Positions 1-9,935 of a stretch of DNA of 64,000 nucleotides are shown piece by piece. The notes beneath the pieces were generated by a model that searched no databases, was not told the DNA's origin, and was given only the letters and a program-made list of their open reading frames with translations. Source of the DNA: Blautia hominis (lineage in GTDB: Bacteria > Bacillota > Clostridia > Lachnospirales > Lachnospiraceae). Numbering within the stretch: the first letter of the stretch is position 1; each line of letters begins with the position of its first letter. The stretch spans positions 870,501 to 934,500 of the forward strand of contig NQOF01000001.1 of assembly GCA_002270465.1 (NCBI GenBank), given 5' to 3'. Position numbers and translations under genes: made by a program.

Positions 1-1
1 A

Positions 2-349
2 GTGTTCAACCAGCGTATCCAATCAGCTTACCACTGTGACCCGCGCCTGGAATACAGCCGCTGCTCCATGCAGGCCGGCTGGAATATCAAATACAAAAAA
101 AGCGGAAGATCGCTTTGCACACTGTATCCCATGCAAGGGTATTTTATAGCCCTGGTTGTTATAGGAAGCAGGGAACTCACAGAAGCAGAATTACTGATGC
201 CTCTATGTTCTGACTATGTACAGACCGTATTCAAGAATACCAAAACCGGTAATGGCCAGAAGTGGCTGATGCTGGAAGTGCGGGAGGAATCAATCATGCG
301 TGATGTTTTCACGCTTATTAACCTCCGAAAACCCGCTGCTCTTAACTAA
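2..349 (+). CDS. DUF3788 family protein (5' partial)
   Basis: The frame is open to the left edge, so the N-terminus is probably missing; a GTG at position 2 is the first possible start but no ribosome-binding site can be seen. The product has the pattern I associate with DUF3788: a GWN-x-KYKKSGRSLCTLYP stretch, a hydrophobic core around residues 44-55, and a GQKWLMLEV segment near residues 84-93 followed by a basic C-terminus. These are small cytoplasmic proteins of unknown biochemical function, common in Firmicutes. It is followed by a hairpin terminator and is monocistronic as far as can be seen. Family assignment is from memory of the motif. Confidence 0.7.
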   Translation: MFNQRIQSAYHCDPRLEYSRCSMQAGWNIKYKKSGRSLCTLYPMQGYFIALVVIGSRELTEAELLMPLCSDYVQTVFKNTKTGNGQKWLMLEVREESIMRDVFTLINLRKPAALN

Positions 350-361
350 AAAAGGGAGATT

Positions 362-393
362 GGACAGCCCTCCATGGAAGGCTGTCCGTTTTC
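362..393 (+). terminator. Rho-independent terminator after the DUF3788 gene
   Basis: GGACAGCC (362-369) pairs with GGCTGTCC (380-387) around a 10-nt loop, followed by GTTTTCC. The T-run is short. The rest of the gap to 563 shows no gene. Confidence 0.65.
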
Positions 394-563
394 CTGACTG
401 AAAAATCCACAGAGTCTCCGGCTCCTGTTCCGAATAAACCACAAATTTCCACCACATACCCACCCTTTTTTCAGGGTAGTCTCCATCCCATCCATTCTAT
501 ACTCTTAATCAAAAGCAATCCTTATAAATACTTGCCATCCTTGTCCCGTAAATAAGCAGGCAG

Positions 564-2081
564 TCAGCGTATTCCTACTGTATAGTACCTCTGCAGCTTA
601 CTCTGCGGCTTTTCCGGTAAAGTCATTACCAGTTTCCCGCTCTGCAGCAGCGGATTCACATATTTCTTCATGATGTAATACAACGTTTTTACTCCCATAT
701 ACTCCGCAATTTCTATTTTTGTCCTTGGCTGCGCACAGAATTCCAGCAAATCCTGTATGCCTTTATCTTCCGGCATCTCCTCTATATCACCGCTGCTCAC
801 AGCATACAGCGCACTTTCTCTCAGTACCAGCGGCTTTTTTGCAATACTCCGATAGCTGACCATGGCATTATAGAGCACTACCACAAATTCATTTCTCCTG
901 TTCTCAAAAACCGGTTCCGGGAGGCCGGCATCCGCCATCTCCTTGCGGATTGTTGGGATACCGGAATAACGGTTCTCCGCTCCGGTCAGACTCTCTGCCA
1001 TGACTGCCAGTGCCGGATTACGCAGGTCCGGACGGGCAACTCCAAGCTGCTCTACTGTCATCCTGCCGTAAAGGTTTCCCGGACTGTGTATCTCCAGCCG
1101 GTCTTTAAAAAAGTCAATCTGCACAGGTGTACCCTCTGTATGCTCACTGTAGTCCCGGTGGATCAGCGCATTCAGAACAGCCTCTCTGACTGCATTCAGC
1201 GGATATTCGGTCTTGTCCCTCCGCCTGCCGGTATCCGGGTCGATAATTGTCTTAATCTTCATATTGCGCTTGCAGAATCCTACCGCCTCCTCTACCATCT
1301 CGGAAATTGTTCCGCAAATCCTTTTATTGTCCATAAATCGCTCCATATCTTCCCCCACATCCCCAATCTCATAACCCGGAACTACAACCGCTGTTATGCT
1401 GTACTGGGGAAAGATCCCCTGGGGATAGATGCAGAAATTCATAATACCCGCCAGGGTTGGAACGCCGCCCCTGGTCACATTAAGCATTTCCAGCATCTGT
1501 GACTCCTGAAGCATGGAAAACTGCGGACGCTCCGCTTTTTTATCGTTCAGGAAGCGTTCGAGCCTTGTTCTCTCCAGCATGGAAACAGGGATCCTCTCAA
1601 CGATCCGTTCATCATCATGCACATGTTTGCGGTACACCTCGTAGCTGTAGATTTCATAGTCTGTCATGGGCAGATCCGCATCTCCTACCCGGACATATGC
1701 TCCCTTCACTTTACCTGCCCCCTTATAGTAGCAGGGCCGCTCCGCCAGGTCGATGGCCGGAATCTCGGCAGAGCAGATATTGACACCCTCATATTCTGTA
1801 AAGGTGAACACTGCACGTACTGGAGGATCCATCTGATTGCACTGCTCTGTCACTTTCTTCTGAAGATCATGCAGGTCATACACGCCCACCGCCTGAAAGG
1901 CAGCTCTCTCATCAAGGCCAAAGATCAGGATTCCTCCGCTGTCCTGGTTGGAAAAGCTTGATAACGTGTCATAAAGTCTCTTGGGACATCCATCCTTCGC
2001 GGTTTTTACTTCTATATACTGCGCTTCTGCCCTCTGTATCTGAACTCTCGCTGCCAGTTCTCTTAACTCTTCTGCTAACAT
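564..2081 (-). CDS. AlbA_2 (Schlafen-like) domain ATP-binding protein, putative transcriptional regulator
   Basis: 505 residues. Residues about 15-150 form an AlbA_2 domain (EAQYIEVKTAKDG, then SNQDSGGILIFGLDE, then AYVRVGDADLPMT), a fold shared with Schlafen proteins. Residues about 290-400 carry the C-terminal ATPase-like module with AVREAVLNALIHRDYSE and EIHSPGNLYG, typical of the HATPase_c_4 helicase-like/ATP-binding family. The last 80 residues look like a winged helix (IEIAEYMGVKTLYYIMKKYVNPLL). The start follows AGAGGGG with 6-nt spacing. It stands alone; members are often annotated as DNA-binding regulators but their ligands are unknown. Function beyond the fold is inference. Confidence 0.8.
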   Translation of the reverse strand: MLAEELRELAARVQIQRAEAQYIEVKTAKDGCPKRLYDTLSSFSNQDSGGILIFGLDERAAFQAVGVYDLHDLQKKVTEQCNQMDPPVRAVFTFTEYEGVNICSAEIPAIDLAERPCYYKGAGKVKGAYVRVGDADLPMTDYEIYSYEVYRKHVHDDERIVERIPVSMLERTRLERFLNDKKAERPQFSMLQESQMLEMLNVTRGGVPTLAGIMNFCIYPQGIFPQYSITAVVVPGYEIGDVGEDMERFMDNKRICGTISEMVEEAVGFCKRNMKIKTIIDPDTGRRRDKTEYPLNAVREAVLNALIHRDYSEHTEGTPVQIDFFKDRLEIHSPGNLYGRMTVEQLGVARPDLRNPALAVMAESLTGAENRYSGIPTIRKEMADAGLPEPVFENRRNEFVVVLYNAMVSYRSIAKKPLVLRESALYAVSSGDIEEMPEDKGIQDLLEFCAQPRTKIEIAEYMGVKTLYYIMKKYVNPLLQSGKLVMTLPEKPQSKLQRYYTVGIR

Positions 2082-2282
2082 CTGATCCCCTCTTTCGCAG
2101 AAAGAACATTTGTTCTTATTTATAGATATATACTAACACATCACAAACCGTCTTTCAAGTTTATTTTGCAAATATTAAATCTGTTTCAATATTTTTTTGT
2201 AAATCCGGTCTATTTTTTGCAATTCCCCATTATTTTTATAAACAGCTAAGGATCAAAGCAGCTTTTTACATACAGTACAAAT

Positions 2283-2310
2283 AAAAACCACCGGAATCTC
2301 ACCCGGCGGT
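2283..2310 (-). terminator. Terminator of the arabinoxylan operon
   Basis: Read on the minus strand: ACCGCCGG, 8-nt loop, CCGGTGGT, then TTTTTAT; one A-C mismatch in an 8-bp stem. It lies 67 nt after the stop of the GH51 gene and closes the operon. The gap 2082-2376 holds nothing else apart from upstream sequence of the AlbA_2 gene. Confidence 0.75.
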
Positions 2311-2376
2311 CTGCTCTTTCATTGTTCTCTTTTTATGATCATTTTTGCCTCTGTACTGCCTGATCTCTCATCCTTC

Positions 2377-3879
2377 TTATTTCACAACAAGATGTGCCAC
2401 ACTGGACGGCGGCAGTTTAAACTGAAAGGTGCCGTTGTCTAAAATGATATTCTGAAGGGGAACCGGCTGCACGTTTGACGGCTCCTCAAAAGTATTCTTT
2501 GCATGGATATCTCCGGCCAGCAACTCACCTGTTACCTCTTTTACTTCTCTCTCCGTGATCTCAGCCTCAATCTCACTGGATTCATCCGCCGATAAATTGG
2601 TAATGGTTATATGTATCTGCCCGTTGGTGTCAACGGATACGGAATGCGTGAGATTTGGAACCATAAATGCCTCCTCCAGTCCGATCCCGGAAGTTTCCAG
2701 CGTGCTGTCCACAAGGGAAGCTCCCTGATGGCTCTTATACATCTGAAATACATAGTAAGTAGGTGTTTTCACCATCTGCTCCCCATCCGTCAGCAGAACA
2801 GCCTGCAGCACATTTACCATCTGGGCCAGATTAGCCATTTTAACTCTGTCACAGTGTCTGTTAAATAAATTAAGGTTAATTCCCGCAACAAGGGCATCAC
2901 GCATGGTGTTCTGCTGATACAGAAATCCCGGATTTGTGCCCGGTTCGCAGTCGTACCAGGTTCCCCATTCATCTATGATCAGTCCGATCTTCTTATCCGG
3001 ATCGTACTCATCCATAATTTTGCCGTGCCGCTCGATCAGTTCTTCCATATATAACGTTTTGCTCAGTGTTCTGTACCAGTCCTTTTCATTGAACCAAACA
3101 GCGCTTCCCTTCTCCTTCCAGTCCCCGGGAACGGTATAATAATGAAGTGACAGGCCATCCATAAACCCATGATGTTCCGGTGCGGCGTTGCGGTAACAGG
3201 TGTCCAGAACGGTTCTGGTCCATGTATAATCATCTGCGTTTGGTCCGCAGCAGATTTTGTGGATGCCTCCGTCATTTCTATAGTCCCGGATATAGGTCTG
3301 ATAACGTCTGTATTCATTTGCATAATACTCCGGGTTCATATTGCCGCCGCATCCCCAGTTTTCATTCCCCACACCCCAATACTTCACATTCCAGGCTTCC
3401 CCGGAACCATTTGCCTCCCGAAGCTGTGCCATAGGTGACAGCCCCTCAAAGGTAATATACTCTACCCACTCTGACATCTCCCTCACAGTGCCGCTTCCAA
3501 GGTTCCCGTTGACATACGCACTGCACCCAAGCTGGCGGCAGAGTTCAAAATACTCGTGTGTTCCAAAGCTATTGTCCTCCACCACGCCTCCCCAGTGTGT
3601 ATTGATCATTTTCTTGCGTTTCTTTTTCGGACCGATCCCGTCCATCCAATGATATTCATCTGCAAAACATCCGCCCGGCCATCTCAGAACAGGCACATTT
3701 ATTTCTTTCAAAGCACGGATCACATCTGTTCTCATTCCATTTACATTCTCAATAGGCGAATCTTCCCCCACGTAAATGCCCCCATAGATACAGCGCCCCA
3801 GATGCTCTGAAAAATGCCCGTAGATTTCTCTGTTGATCTTTCCTGTTATCTTATTCGGATGAATCCTTAATCTATCCAT
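2377..3879 (-). CDS. GH51 alpha-L-arabinofuranosidase
   Basis: 500 residues, the usual GH51 length, no signal peptide, so cytoplasmic. It removes arabinofuranosyl side groups from imported arabinan or arabinoxylan oligosaccharides. Seen: [13 protein letters not shown] (66-78), acid/base Glu173 in [10 protein letters not shown], nucleophile Glu304 in IIDEWGTWY, and the C-terminal beta-sandwich region with the all-beta tail common in GH51. It is the last gene of the operon, 27 nt after the GH43 gene, and is followed by a terminator. Substrate choice between arabinan and arabinoxylan cannot be decided from sequence, though the GH43 partner favours arabinoxylan. Confidence 0.93.
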   Translation of the reverse strand: MDRLRIHPNKITGKINREIYGHFSEHLGRCIYGGIYVGEDSPIENVNGMRTDVIRALKEINVPVLRWPGGCFADEYHWMDGIGPKKKRKKMINTHWGGVVEDNSFGTHEYFELCRQLGCSAYVNGNLGSGTVREMSEWVEYITFEGLSPMAQLREANGSGEAWNVKYWGVGNENWGCGGNMNPEYYANEYRRYQTYIRDYRNDGGIHKICCGPNADDYTWTRTVLDTCYRNAAPEHHGFMDGLSLHYYTVPGDWKEKGSAVWFNEKDWYRTLSKTLYMEELIERHGKIMDEYDPDKKIGLIIDEWGTWYDCEPGTNPGFLYQQNTMRDALVAGINLNLFNRHCDRVKMANLAQMVNVLQAVLLTDGEQMVKTPTYYVFQMYKSHQGASLVDSTLETSGIGLEEAFMVPNLTHSVSVDTNGQIHITITNLSADESSEIEAEITEREVKEVTGELLAGDIHAKNTFEEPSNVQPVPLQNIILDNGTFQFKLPPSSVAHLVVK

Positions 3880-3906
3880 TTTCCCATTCCTCTGCTTCCA
3901 AATCTG

Positions 3907-5442
3907 TTATTCATGATCCAGTACCTTTACATGAAAGTTTTCAAAGGCAGCACAGCCATTTTCCGCAAACATACCAAGGTAAGTGCCTGTAAATGTCATA
4001 TTTCTCGTACTCTCCGTACAAAGGCCTACCACCAGACCGCTTCCCAGTTCCACAAAGATTTCCCCGTCCAGGCTGTAAGAAAATCTGTAATATGTCTTAT
4101 CGGATACGATCCGCAGCATAACATTTTCTGCAGCAGGAAGTTCCGCACTTGCTGTAACTGTAAAGATATCATGAACATGTTTCGCAAGACAAACCTTCCA
4201 TCTGTCCAGTTCTCGGCTCAGATAAATTTCATAGTGATAGGAATCATTATAATAAGCAGTAAGGCCTGCCCGCATTCCCTGCACTGCATCCAGCAGCGAA
4301 ACAACCGCCGTGGATACTGTCTCAAAGCCTTTCTGCCGCACCCCGATCCAGGTGGGGCTTGCCATTTCATTGATGGTTGTACCGGTTCCTTTCAGGATCA
4401 GTTTTCCCTCCGCAGTATCCCTCACATAATTTTCCATAGACGGATTTCTCAGGAAATTATAATGCGGACTGAACTTATCCTTGGAAAAATCATCTGCAAA
4501 GTCCCGGTTGACCGGTACCGGGCTCTCTCCGGGAAGGGGACCGTCCATCTCCGGTGAGATCAGTCCTTTTTCCCCTACAACGGGCCAGCCGTCTTCGGTC
4601 CACACAACCGGTGTCAGGAAAGTCTCACGGCCCAGATTATGAAGCAGCACCCTGTCTTTTTTCTCCTGACACGGACGGATCGCCAGACAGACCATCCACC
4701 AGTTACCATTATGATCCTCTATCATATCCGCATGACCGGTACAGTAAATCTCCTCCCTCATATCATCCCTGTGAGTGAGTATCGGATTATGGGGACACGC
4801 CTCAAATGGTCCGTAAGGGCTGTCTGACCGCAGTATGGTTTCCATATGTCCGTATTCCGTACCGCCCTCAGCCAGCATGAGATAATATTTTCCAAACCAC
4901 TTATAAAGATGTGGGCCTTCCGCATATCTGCCGCCGCATCCTCTGCTGATCACCACGCTTTCTGTGAGCCGCTCCCCTGTAAAAGGATTTACCTGGCAGA
5001 GGAAAATTCCCGTGTTTCCTTCACCGTCCATGCTGGTGGATGCAAAATACACAGTTCCGTCATCGTCAAACAGCAGAGACGGGTCAATCCCCCCCTGGTC
5101 CACCCAGGCAGGCTGTGACCATCCTTTTTTCATATCCGAGGTATGTACGATAAAATTCCCTTTGCCTGATGTGTTGGTCGTTGTCATAAAGAAAGTTCCC
5201 TGATGATAACGGATCGTAGGCGCATAGATCCCTCCCGACGGCCTGCACCCATGTAAGTCAAGCTGAGATTCCTCTGTAAGGCAATACCCCTCAAGTTCCC
5301 AGTTCACAAGATTCCTGCTGTGGTAAACAGGGACTCCCGGATAAAATTCAAAAGACGAATTGACAATATAGTAATCCTCTCCCACCCGGCAGATTGACGG
5401 GTCAGGATTGTATCCGGAAATAATCGGGTTTCTGTATTTCAT
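3907..5442 (-). CDS. GH43 beta-xylosidase / arabinofuranosidase
   Basis: 511 residues from the chosen ATG (MKYRNPII). An upstream in-frame ATG at 5457 overlaps GGAGG, which lies 8 nt before the chosen start, so the downstream start is preferred. N-terminal five-bladed propeller with the catalytic Asp14 in NPDPS, the pKa-modulating Asp in GGIDPSLLFDDD and the general acid Glu in YAEGPHLYKW. The C-terminal about 190 residues resemble the concanavalin-like domain of GH43 beta-xylosidases. No signal peptide: it acts on imported xylo- or arabino-oligosaccharides together with the GH51 enzyme. Whether xylose or arabinose is released is not resolvable here. Confidence 0.9.
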   Translation of the reverse strand: MKYRNPIISGYNPDPSICRVGEDYYIVNSSFEFYPGVPVYHSRNLVNWELEGYCLTEESQLDLHGCRPSGGIYAPTIRYHQGTFFMTTTNTSGKGNFIVHTSDMKKGWSQPAWVDQGGIDPSLLFDDDGTVYFASTSMDGEGNTGIFLCQVNPFTGERLTESVVISRGCGGRYAEGPHLYKWFGKYYLMLAEGGTEYGHMETILRSDSPYGPFEACPHNPILTHRDDMREEIYCTGHADMIEDHNGNWWMVCLAIRPCQEKKDRVLLHNLGRETFLTPVVWTEDGWPVVGEKGLISPEMDGPLPGESPVPVNRDFADDFSKDKFSPHYNFLRNPSMENYVRDTAEGKLILKGTGTTINEMASPTWIGVRQKGFETVSTAVVSLLDAVQGMRAGLTAYYNDSYHYEIYLSRELDRWKVCLAKHVHDIFTVTASAELPAAENVMLRIVSDKTYYRFSYSLDGEIFVELGSGLVVGLCTESTRNMTFTGTYLGMFAENGCAAFENFHVKVLDHE

Positions 5443-5493
5443 TAAGTTGTCCTCCATTTTGTCATATTATGGTTATAAATGTCAGGGAATGCC

Positions 5494-6345
5494 TCAGCCT
5501 TTCAGACCGGACATTTTTATTCCCTGGATAAAATATTTCTGGCAGGTGGCAAATATCACCAGCACGGGCAATAGGGAGATCAGTGCCATGGACATCATCT
5601 GTCCTACCTGGACATTCCCCTGAGAACCTTTGAAAAACTGCAGTCCAATGGCAATTGTAAACTTATCATTGGAATTAAGGTAAATTAAAGGATTGAAAAA
5701 ATCATTCCAGTTAAACACAAGTGCCATCACCAGAACAGCCAGCATGACCGGTTTTACTGCCGGAAGAAGAATCCTGGTGAATACCTGCAGGGAATTGGCA
5801 CCATCAATCTTAGCTGCCTCATCCAGTTCCTTGGGCAGTGTCCGGAAAAACTGGATAAACAAGAATATATTGAACGCGCCTCCTCCAAGCCAGCTTGGTA
5901 TGATAAGAGGCCATATGGTGTCCACCATTCCCAGTTTATAATAAAGCAGGTACTGGGGGATCAGTGTAACCTGAGTCGGAAGCATCATGGTGCCTAAGAG
6001 CACCATGAACAGGATCTTTGATAATCTGGACTGGAACCGTGCAAACCCATAGGCAACTACAGAGGATGACAGTACGGTCCCCACTGTGGCAAGAAAGGTG
6101 ATCACCGCAGTGTTTTTAAAATAAAGCTGGAAATTAGCTCCTTTCCATCCTTCCACAAAGTTCTCAAGGGTACTTTGCTTTGGAATAAGAGTGGGTGGCA
6201 TACTGTAGATATCCGACATTGGCTTAAAGGATGTGGAAACCATCCAGATAAACGGGAAAAGGCAGATAACCGCAGCAATGACCAGCACAAAATATGTCAG
6301 TATCCTTGCCATAAGTTTTGTCTTTTTTTGTGATCTCGTACGCAT
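5494..6345 (-). CDS. Carbohydrate ABC transporter permease, MalG type
   Basis: 283 residues with six predicted membrane segments (first at about 17-37) and the cytoplasmic EAA loop KELDEAAKIDGANSLQVF at about 172-189, the contact site for the ATPase. Short N-terminus as in MalG-type subunits. It pairs with the permease just upstream (19-nt gap) and the lipoprotein at 7404. No ATPase gene is present, as usual in Firmicutes that share one MsmK-like ATPase among many sugar transporters. Cargo is inferred to be arabinoxylo-oligosaccharides from the two glycosidases downstream. Confidence 0.92.
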   Translation of the reverse strand: MRTRSQKKTKLMARILTYFVLVIAAVICLFPFIWMVSTSFKPMSDIYSMPPTLIPKQSTLENFVEGWKGANFQLYFKNTAVITFLATVGTVLSSSVVAYGFARFQSRLSKILFMVLLGTMMLPTQVTLIPQYLLYYKLGMVDTIWPLIIPSWLGGGAFNIFLFIQFFRTLPKELDEAAKIDGANSLQVFTRILLPAVKPVMLAVLVMALVFNWNDFFNPLIYLNSNDKFTIAIGLQFFKGSQGNVQVGQMMSMALISLLPVLVIFATCQKYFIQGIKMSGLKG

Positions 6346-6364
6346 ATTTTATCTCTCCTTCTCC

Positions 6365-7273
6365 TTAATCATCATAAAACACCCAGAATTTAGATGTGGA
6401 TACAACTACAATTGTGATCAGCATGATCACCGCGAACATGCTCCAGGCCATCATGGATGCATAGCCCATCTTTCCGTATAAAAATCCATTATTATACAAA
6501 TGCATAGCCGCCGTGTAGGTACTGTTCAGAGGCCCCCCGTTGGTAAGGATCAATGGCTGCTGGAATACCTGGAACGCTGCAATCACTGTGACAATAAGAT
6601 TGAAATATATGGTAGGCGTACACAAAGGCAGTGTGATATAGAATGTCTGCCGCAGAGAGCCTGCCCCGTCAATCTGTGCGCTTTCATAATAAGACCGGGG
6701 AATATCCTGTATGCCGGCCAGCATGATGATAATATTATTTCCTATGGTCCACAGCGACAAGATCACTATGGAGATCATGGCTACGTTTTTATCACCCAGC
6801 CAGTTCGGCCCCTTGATCCCCACAAGGGAAAGTATGTAATTGATGATCCCGAAATCTTTCTGGAAGATCCATCCCCAAAGGATCGTCACCGCAACCCCTG
6901 AGGTAATATACGGTATATAAAATGCGGTACGGAAAAATCCCAGACCTTTTACTTTCTTGCTCAAAAGAAGTGCAACAAAAAAGGCAAGTATAATGCTGCA
7001 CGGTACGAACATAAATACATATTTCAGGGTATTCAGAAAAGCTCTCCTGAATAATGTGTCATCCGTAAATGCATATTTCCAGTTATCCAGCCCCACAAAT
7101 TCCCCGATCCCTGTTAGATTCATATTCGTAAACATCAGATAAAAAGAATACAAAATCGGATACAATGTAAGTACAAGGAATCCGATCAGCCAGGGGGCTG
7201 TGTAAATATAAAAATTCCTGGCTTCTCTTTTTTTCATGGTTGTATATTTTTTTTGTTTTCCCGGTTTCCTCAA
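6365..7273 (-). CDS. Carbohydrate ABC transporter permease, MalF type
   Basis: About 300 residues, six membrane segments and the EAA loop IPRSYYESAQIDGAGSLRQTF. The start is uncertain. GGAGG lies 10 nt before a TTG (7273, used here) but only 1 nt before an in-frame ATG (7282); a GTG at 7309 lacks a binding site, and MKKREARNF (7237) is another possibility because family members usually begin close to the first membrane helix. It is the second gene after the binding protein, separated from it by a hairpin that may tune the lower expression of permeases. Confidence 0.9.
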   Translation of the reverse strand: MRKPGKQKKYTTMKKREARNFYIYTAPWLIGFLVLTLYPILYSFYLMFTNMNLTGIGEFVGLDNWKYAFTDDTLFRRAFLNTLKYVFMFVPCSIILAFFVALLLSKKVKGLGFFRTAFYIPYITSGVAVTILWGWIFQKDFGIINYILSLVGIKGPNWLGDKNVAMISIVILSLWTIGNNIIIMLAGIQDIPRSYYESAQIDGAGSLRQTFYITLPLCTPTIYFNLIVTVIAAFQVFQQPLILTNGGPLNSTYTAAMHLYNNGFLYGKMGYASMMAWSMFAVIMLITIVVVSTSKFWVFYDD

Positions 7274-7350
7274 AATTCCCATGCCTCCAATCGACGATAG
7301 AACGTACACGCTGCGGACCTTCTATTGTCATGAACTATCAGCGGCCGCCC

Positions 7351-7371
7351 GCCGGGCCAAAATGACCCGGC
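7351..7371 (-). promoter_or_regulatory. Intercistronic hairpin between binding protein and permease genes
   Basis: GCCGGG and CCCGGC form a perfect 6-bp GC stem with a 9-nt loop in the gap after the lipoprotein gene. There is no T-run, so it is more likely an mRNA stabiliser or partial attenuator than a full terminator. Such hairpins downstream of binding-protein genes commonly raise binding protein over permease levels. Confidence 0.5.
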
Positions 7372-7403
7372 TAATAACCTCCGCTCCTCTGCCATCCTTA
7401 CTG

Positions 7404-8705
7404 TCAGTTGCCGTTTGCCTCGTTAAATGCTTTCTCCAAAGCCGGATAATATTCCTCCATGGCTTCCTCCGCCGTCTTACCGTCAATGGTCACTGACTGC
7501 CATATCTGTGTATACACATCACCGGCTGCTGAAAATGCACCGCCCCATATATTCAGTTTTGCATCAGCCAGTCCGTCAAGGAACGCGCTGTTTTTGATCG
7601 GTCCATACTCTAAATCCTTATAATATGTCTCTGCGATATTTTTGCAGGATGTAAGTCCGATCTTACTGGTTTCTTTTGCCATGTCTTCATTTGCATATGC
7701 TGCTTCTTTTAAGAAAGTCCAGGCTGCATCCTTGTTCTTTGAAGTTTTCAGCATGGCATAGCCGGTTGCGTACATAAGGTTGTTCTTTCCGTTTTCCACT
7801 TTCGGCATGGAAACAGCATCCCATGCAAAATTATCTCCCACTTCCTCTGCGATCAGCTTTGTCTCAAATCCGCCCAGTGTATACATGGCCGCGTGTCCAG
7901 ATACAAATAACTGTTCCTTCGGAAGGCTTTTTGCTGCTGTGTCATCCGGCATTGCCTTGCTCTGAACCAAATCGCCGAATAGATCCAGTCCGTCTTTTAC
8001 TTCCTGGCTGTTGACTTCACATGTCTTCAGATCATCTGAGTATGCACTTCCGCCTTTGCAGATCACAGACAAGCCTGCGTCAATCCAATGGTTTACCATT
8101 CCATAGGTGGCATCCGCCCCTTCTCCTCCGGCAAACTTTTTAGCGGTTTCTGCCAGGTCATCCCAGGTCCAGTCATCGGTAGGATATTCTACACCAAACT
8201 TATCAAACATGTCCTTGTTGTAGGCCAGGACAAAAACATTCTCCAATAAAGGCATAGCCTCCAGCTTACCATCCGGGCGGTAATACGGCTCGATCATTCC
8301 CTCTGTTATCACGGATTTGAGGTCAACGCCTTCTTTCTCCACATAAGGATTAAGGTCTTCATAATATTCCGTATATAACCCGTAATAATCCGGGGACATC
8401 TGGATAACATCCGGGCCGGTGCCTGCAGACAATGCTGCTGTCATCTTCTGATCCCATACATGGTCAGCTGTGGGGATCACAGAATGTTCAACCTCGATTT
8501 CCGGATGTGCTTTCTGAAATGCCTCCACCATGGTCTCTCTTGATTTCTTCTCCTCATCTGCTCCCCAGGACCAGATCACCAGTTTTTCTTTTTCCTTGCC
8601 GTCCGCTGTTTTTGCAGTTTCCTTATCTGAATTGCCTCCACAAGCAGTCAAACCTGCAAGCATAACTCCAACCATACCCACTGCTGCCAATTTTTTTAAT
8701 TTCAT
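7404..8705 (-). CDS. Sugar ABC transporter substrate-binding lipoprotein
   Basis: 433 residues from MKLKKLAAVG, chosen because GGAGG sits 7 nt before this ATG; an upstream ATG (8723) precedes the binding site. Type II signal peptide with lipobox LTAC, lipidated Cys22. The mature protein has the pattern of family 1 extracellular solute-binding proteins (LVIWSWGADEEKKSRE near the N-terminus, GHAAMYTLGGFE in the middle, KAFNEANGN at the end). It captures the oligosaccharide outside the cell for the two downstream permeases. It is the first structural gene after the LacI regulator. Confidence 0.93.
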   Translation of the reverse strand: MKLKKLAAVGMVGVMLAGLTACGGNSDKETAKTADGKEKEKLVIWSWGADEEKKSRETMVEAFQKAHPEIEVEHSVIPTADHVWDQKMTAALSAGTGPDVIQMSPDYYGLYTEYYEDLNPYVEKEGVDLKSVITEGMIEPYYRPDGKLEAMPLLENVFVLAYNKDMFDKFGVEYPTDDWTWDDLAETAKKFAGGEGADATYGMVNHWIDAGLSVICKGGSAYSDDLKTCEVNSQEVKDGLDLFGDLVQSKAMPDDTAAKSLPKEQLFVSGHAAMYTLGGFETKLIAEEVGDNFAWDAVSMPKVENGKNNLMYATGYAMLKTSKNKDAAWTFLKEAAYANEDMAKETSKIGLTSCKNIAETYYKDLEYGPIKNSAFLDGLADAKLNIWGGAFSAAGDVYTQIWQSVTIDGKTAEEAMEEYYPALEKAFNEANGN

Positions 8706-8746
8706 CTTTCTTCCTCCATCCATTTAAGATAAATTTATATATACAC

Positions 8747-8768
8747 CAAAGCTGCGCGCGGTACTTTG
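8747..8768. promoter_or_regulatory. Candidate operator upstream of the arabinoxylan operon
   Basis: CAAAG and CTTTG are inverted around the GC-rich centre CTGCGCGCGGTA, about 45 nt upstream of the binding-protein start and between it and the LacI-type gene. GC-centred imperfect palindromes in this position are typical for LacI-family operators. Arms are only 5 bp, so the call is tentative. Confidence 0.35.
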
Positions 8769-8797
8769 ATATATGTTCCTAATTATGTAAAGACCTG

Positions 8798-9880
8798 CTA
8801 AACAGATGCTATATTTTTTACGGTCTCCCCTTCCAGGATTTCAAAAGGAGAGTAATTCATGTATTTATATTTGTTTCCTTCTAATACATTTATCAAAACA
8901 TCTACACATTCCGCTCCCTGGCGTTCCGGGTAGATGGCGATTGTTGTCAGTTTCGGCTCATATCTTTCTCTTGTAAAAAGCCCGTCGATCCCTATAACGG
9001 AAACATCTTCAGGCACCCGGAATCCCAAAGTTTTTAATTCTTCCATCATTCCAAATGCCATATCATCATTAAAACAGATGATGGCTGTGGGCTTATGCGC
9101 AGACTCCTGATACATCCTCGCTGCCCTTCTTCCTATAAAAAACAGATCCAAGTAAACAAACCCTTCCGCCTCACAGCTGAAATCCTGTTGACTGCTGTTC
9201 TTTGGCGTTTCCGTCTTGTCCAGATCCCCCTGTACATCCAGGATATATTTTTTGTATTCTTTCCCTATTTCCAGCATCATCCGTTCCTTCCAGTAACGGT
9301 AACGGAGATTTGCGTAGCCTTCATTAAACGGAAGCGCCATACCGATCTTTCGATGGCCCTTTTTCCGGAGATAGTCAATGGCCGTATTGATAACTTTTCT
9401 ATTATCAATGATAACTGCCGGCATGGGTTTTGCAAAAACCGCTGACGGATCAAAACTTGCCGTGACGGTTGGCAGATAATAGTTTTTTCCAATACTTTCC
9501 GCATATGCCTGCGCCACCGACTCCGTAGGGAAAAGCGCACCGTCTGCCAATGTCTTTTTCACCATCTCGAAATCCCGTTCATTCATGATAGCCAGAACAT
9601 GGTAGCCTTTTTTCTCAGCTTCCCTGGCCATGCCATGGTACATCTGGTTATAATATGTTCCGGTAAGGTCTCCGCAGAAAAACAACAGCTGGTACGTCTT
9701 CTTCTGCTGCAATGCCATGGCTACGGGGTTTGGCATATACCCTACACGGTTAGCGATCTCCAAAATCCTTTTCTTTTTTTCGTTGTCTACATATCCGCTG
9801 TTGTTAAGTGCTCTCGAGACCACAGATACCGAAACACCGGCCTCTATCGCTATATCCTTCCTGGTAACATTTTTTTCCAT
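8798..9880 (-). CDS. LacI family transcriptional regulator of the arabinoxylan operon
   Basis: 360 residues. N-terminal helix-turn-helix (VTRKDIAIEAGVSVSVVSRAL) with hinge helix NPVAMALQQKK near 50-60, followed by a periplasmic-binding-protein-like effector domain (VSVIGIDGLFTRERYEPKLTTI near the end). It lies immediately upstream of, and in the same direction as, the SBP-permease-GH43-GH51 genes, so it is the likely local repressor responding to an arabino- or xylo-saccharide. A perfect palindrome lies 40 nt upstream of its start. Effector identity is inference. Confidence 0.92.
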   Translation of the reverse strand: MEKNVTRKDIAIEAGVSVSVVSRALNNSGYVDNEKKKRILEIANRVGYMPNPVAMALQQKKTYQLLFFCGDLTGTYYNQMYHGMAREAEKKGYHVLAIMNERDFEMVKKTLADGALFPTESVAQAYAESIGKNYYLPTVTASFDPSAVFAKPMPAVIIDNRKVINTAIDYLRKKGHRKIGMALPFNEGYANLRYRYWKERMMLEIGKEYKKYILDVQGDLDKTETPKNSSQQDFSCEAEGFVYLDLFFIGRRAARMYQESAHKPTAIICFNDDMAFGMMEELKTLGFRVPEDVSVIGIDGLFTRERYEPKLTTIAIYPERQGAECVDVLINVLEGNKYKYMNYSPFEILEGETVKNIASV

Positions 9881-9920
9881 GATTAACTTTCTTATTCCCT
9901 TTGTGTAATATGCACTATTT

Positions 9921-9935
9921 GTATAGTCACTATAC
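9921..9935. promoter_or_regulatory. 15-bp perfect palindrome upstream of the LacI gene
   Basis: GTATAGTCACTATAC is a 7+1+7 perfect inverted repeat, 40 nt before the LacI-type start codon, in the AT-rich promoter region. It could be an autoregulatory operator or belong to the divergent AraC gene at 10176. Confidence 0.4.
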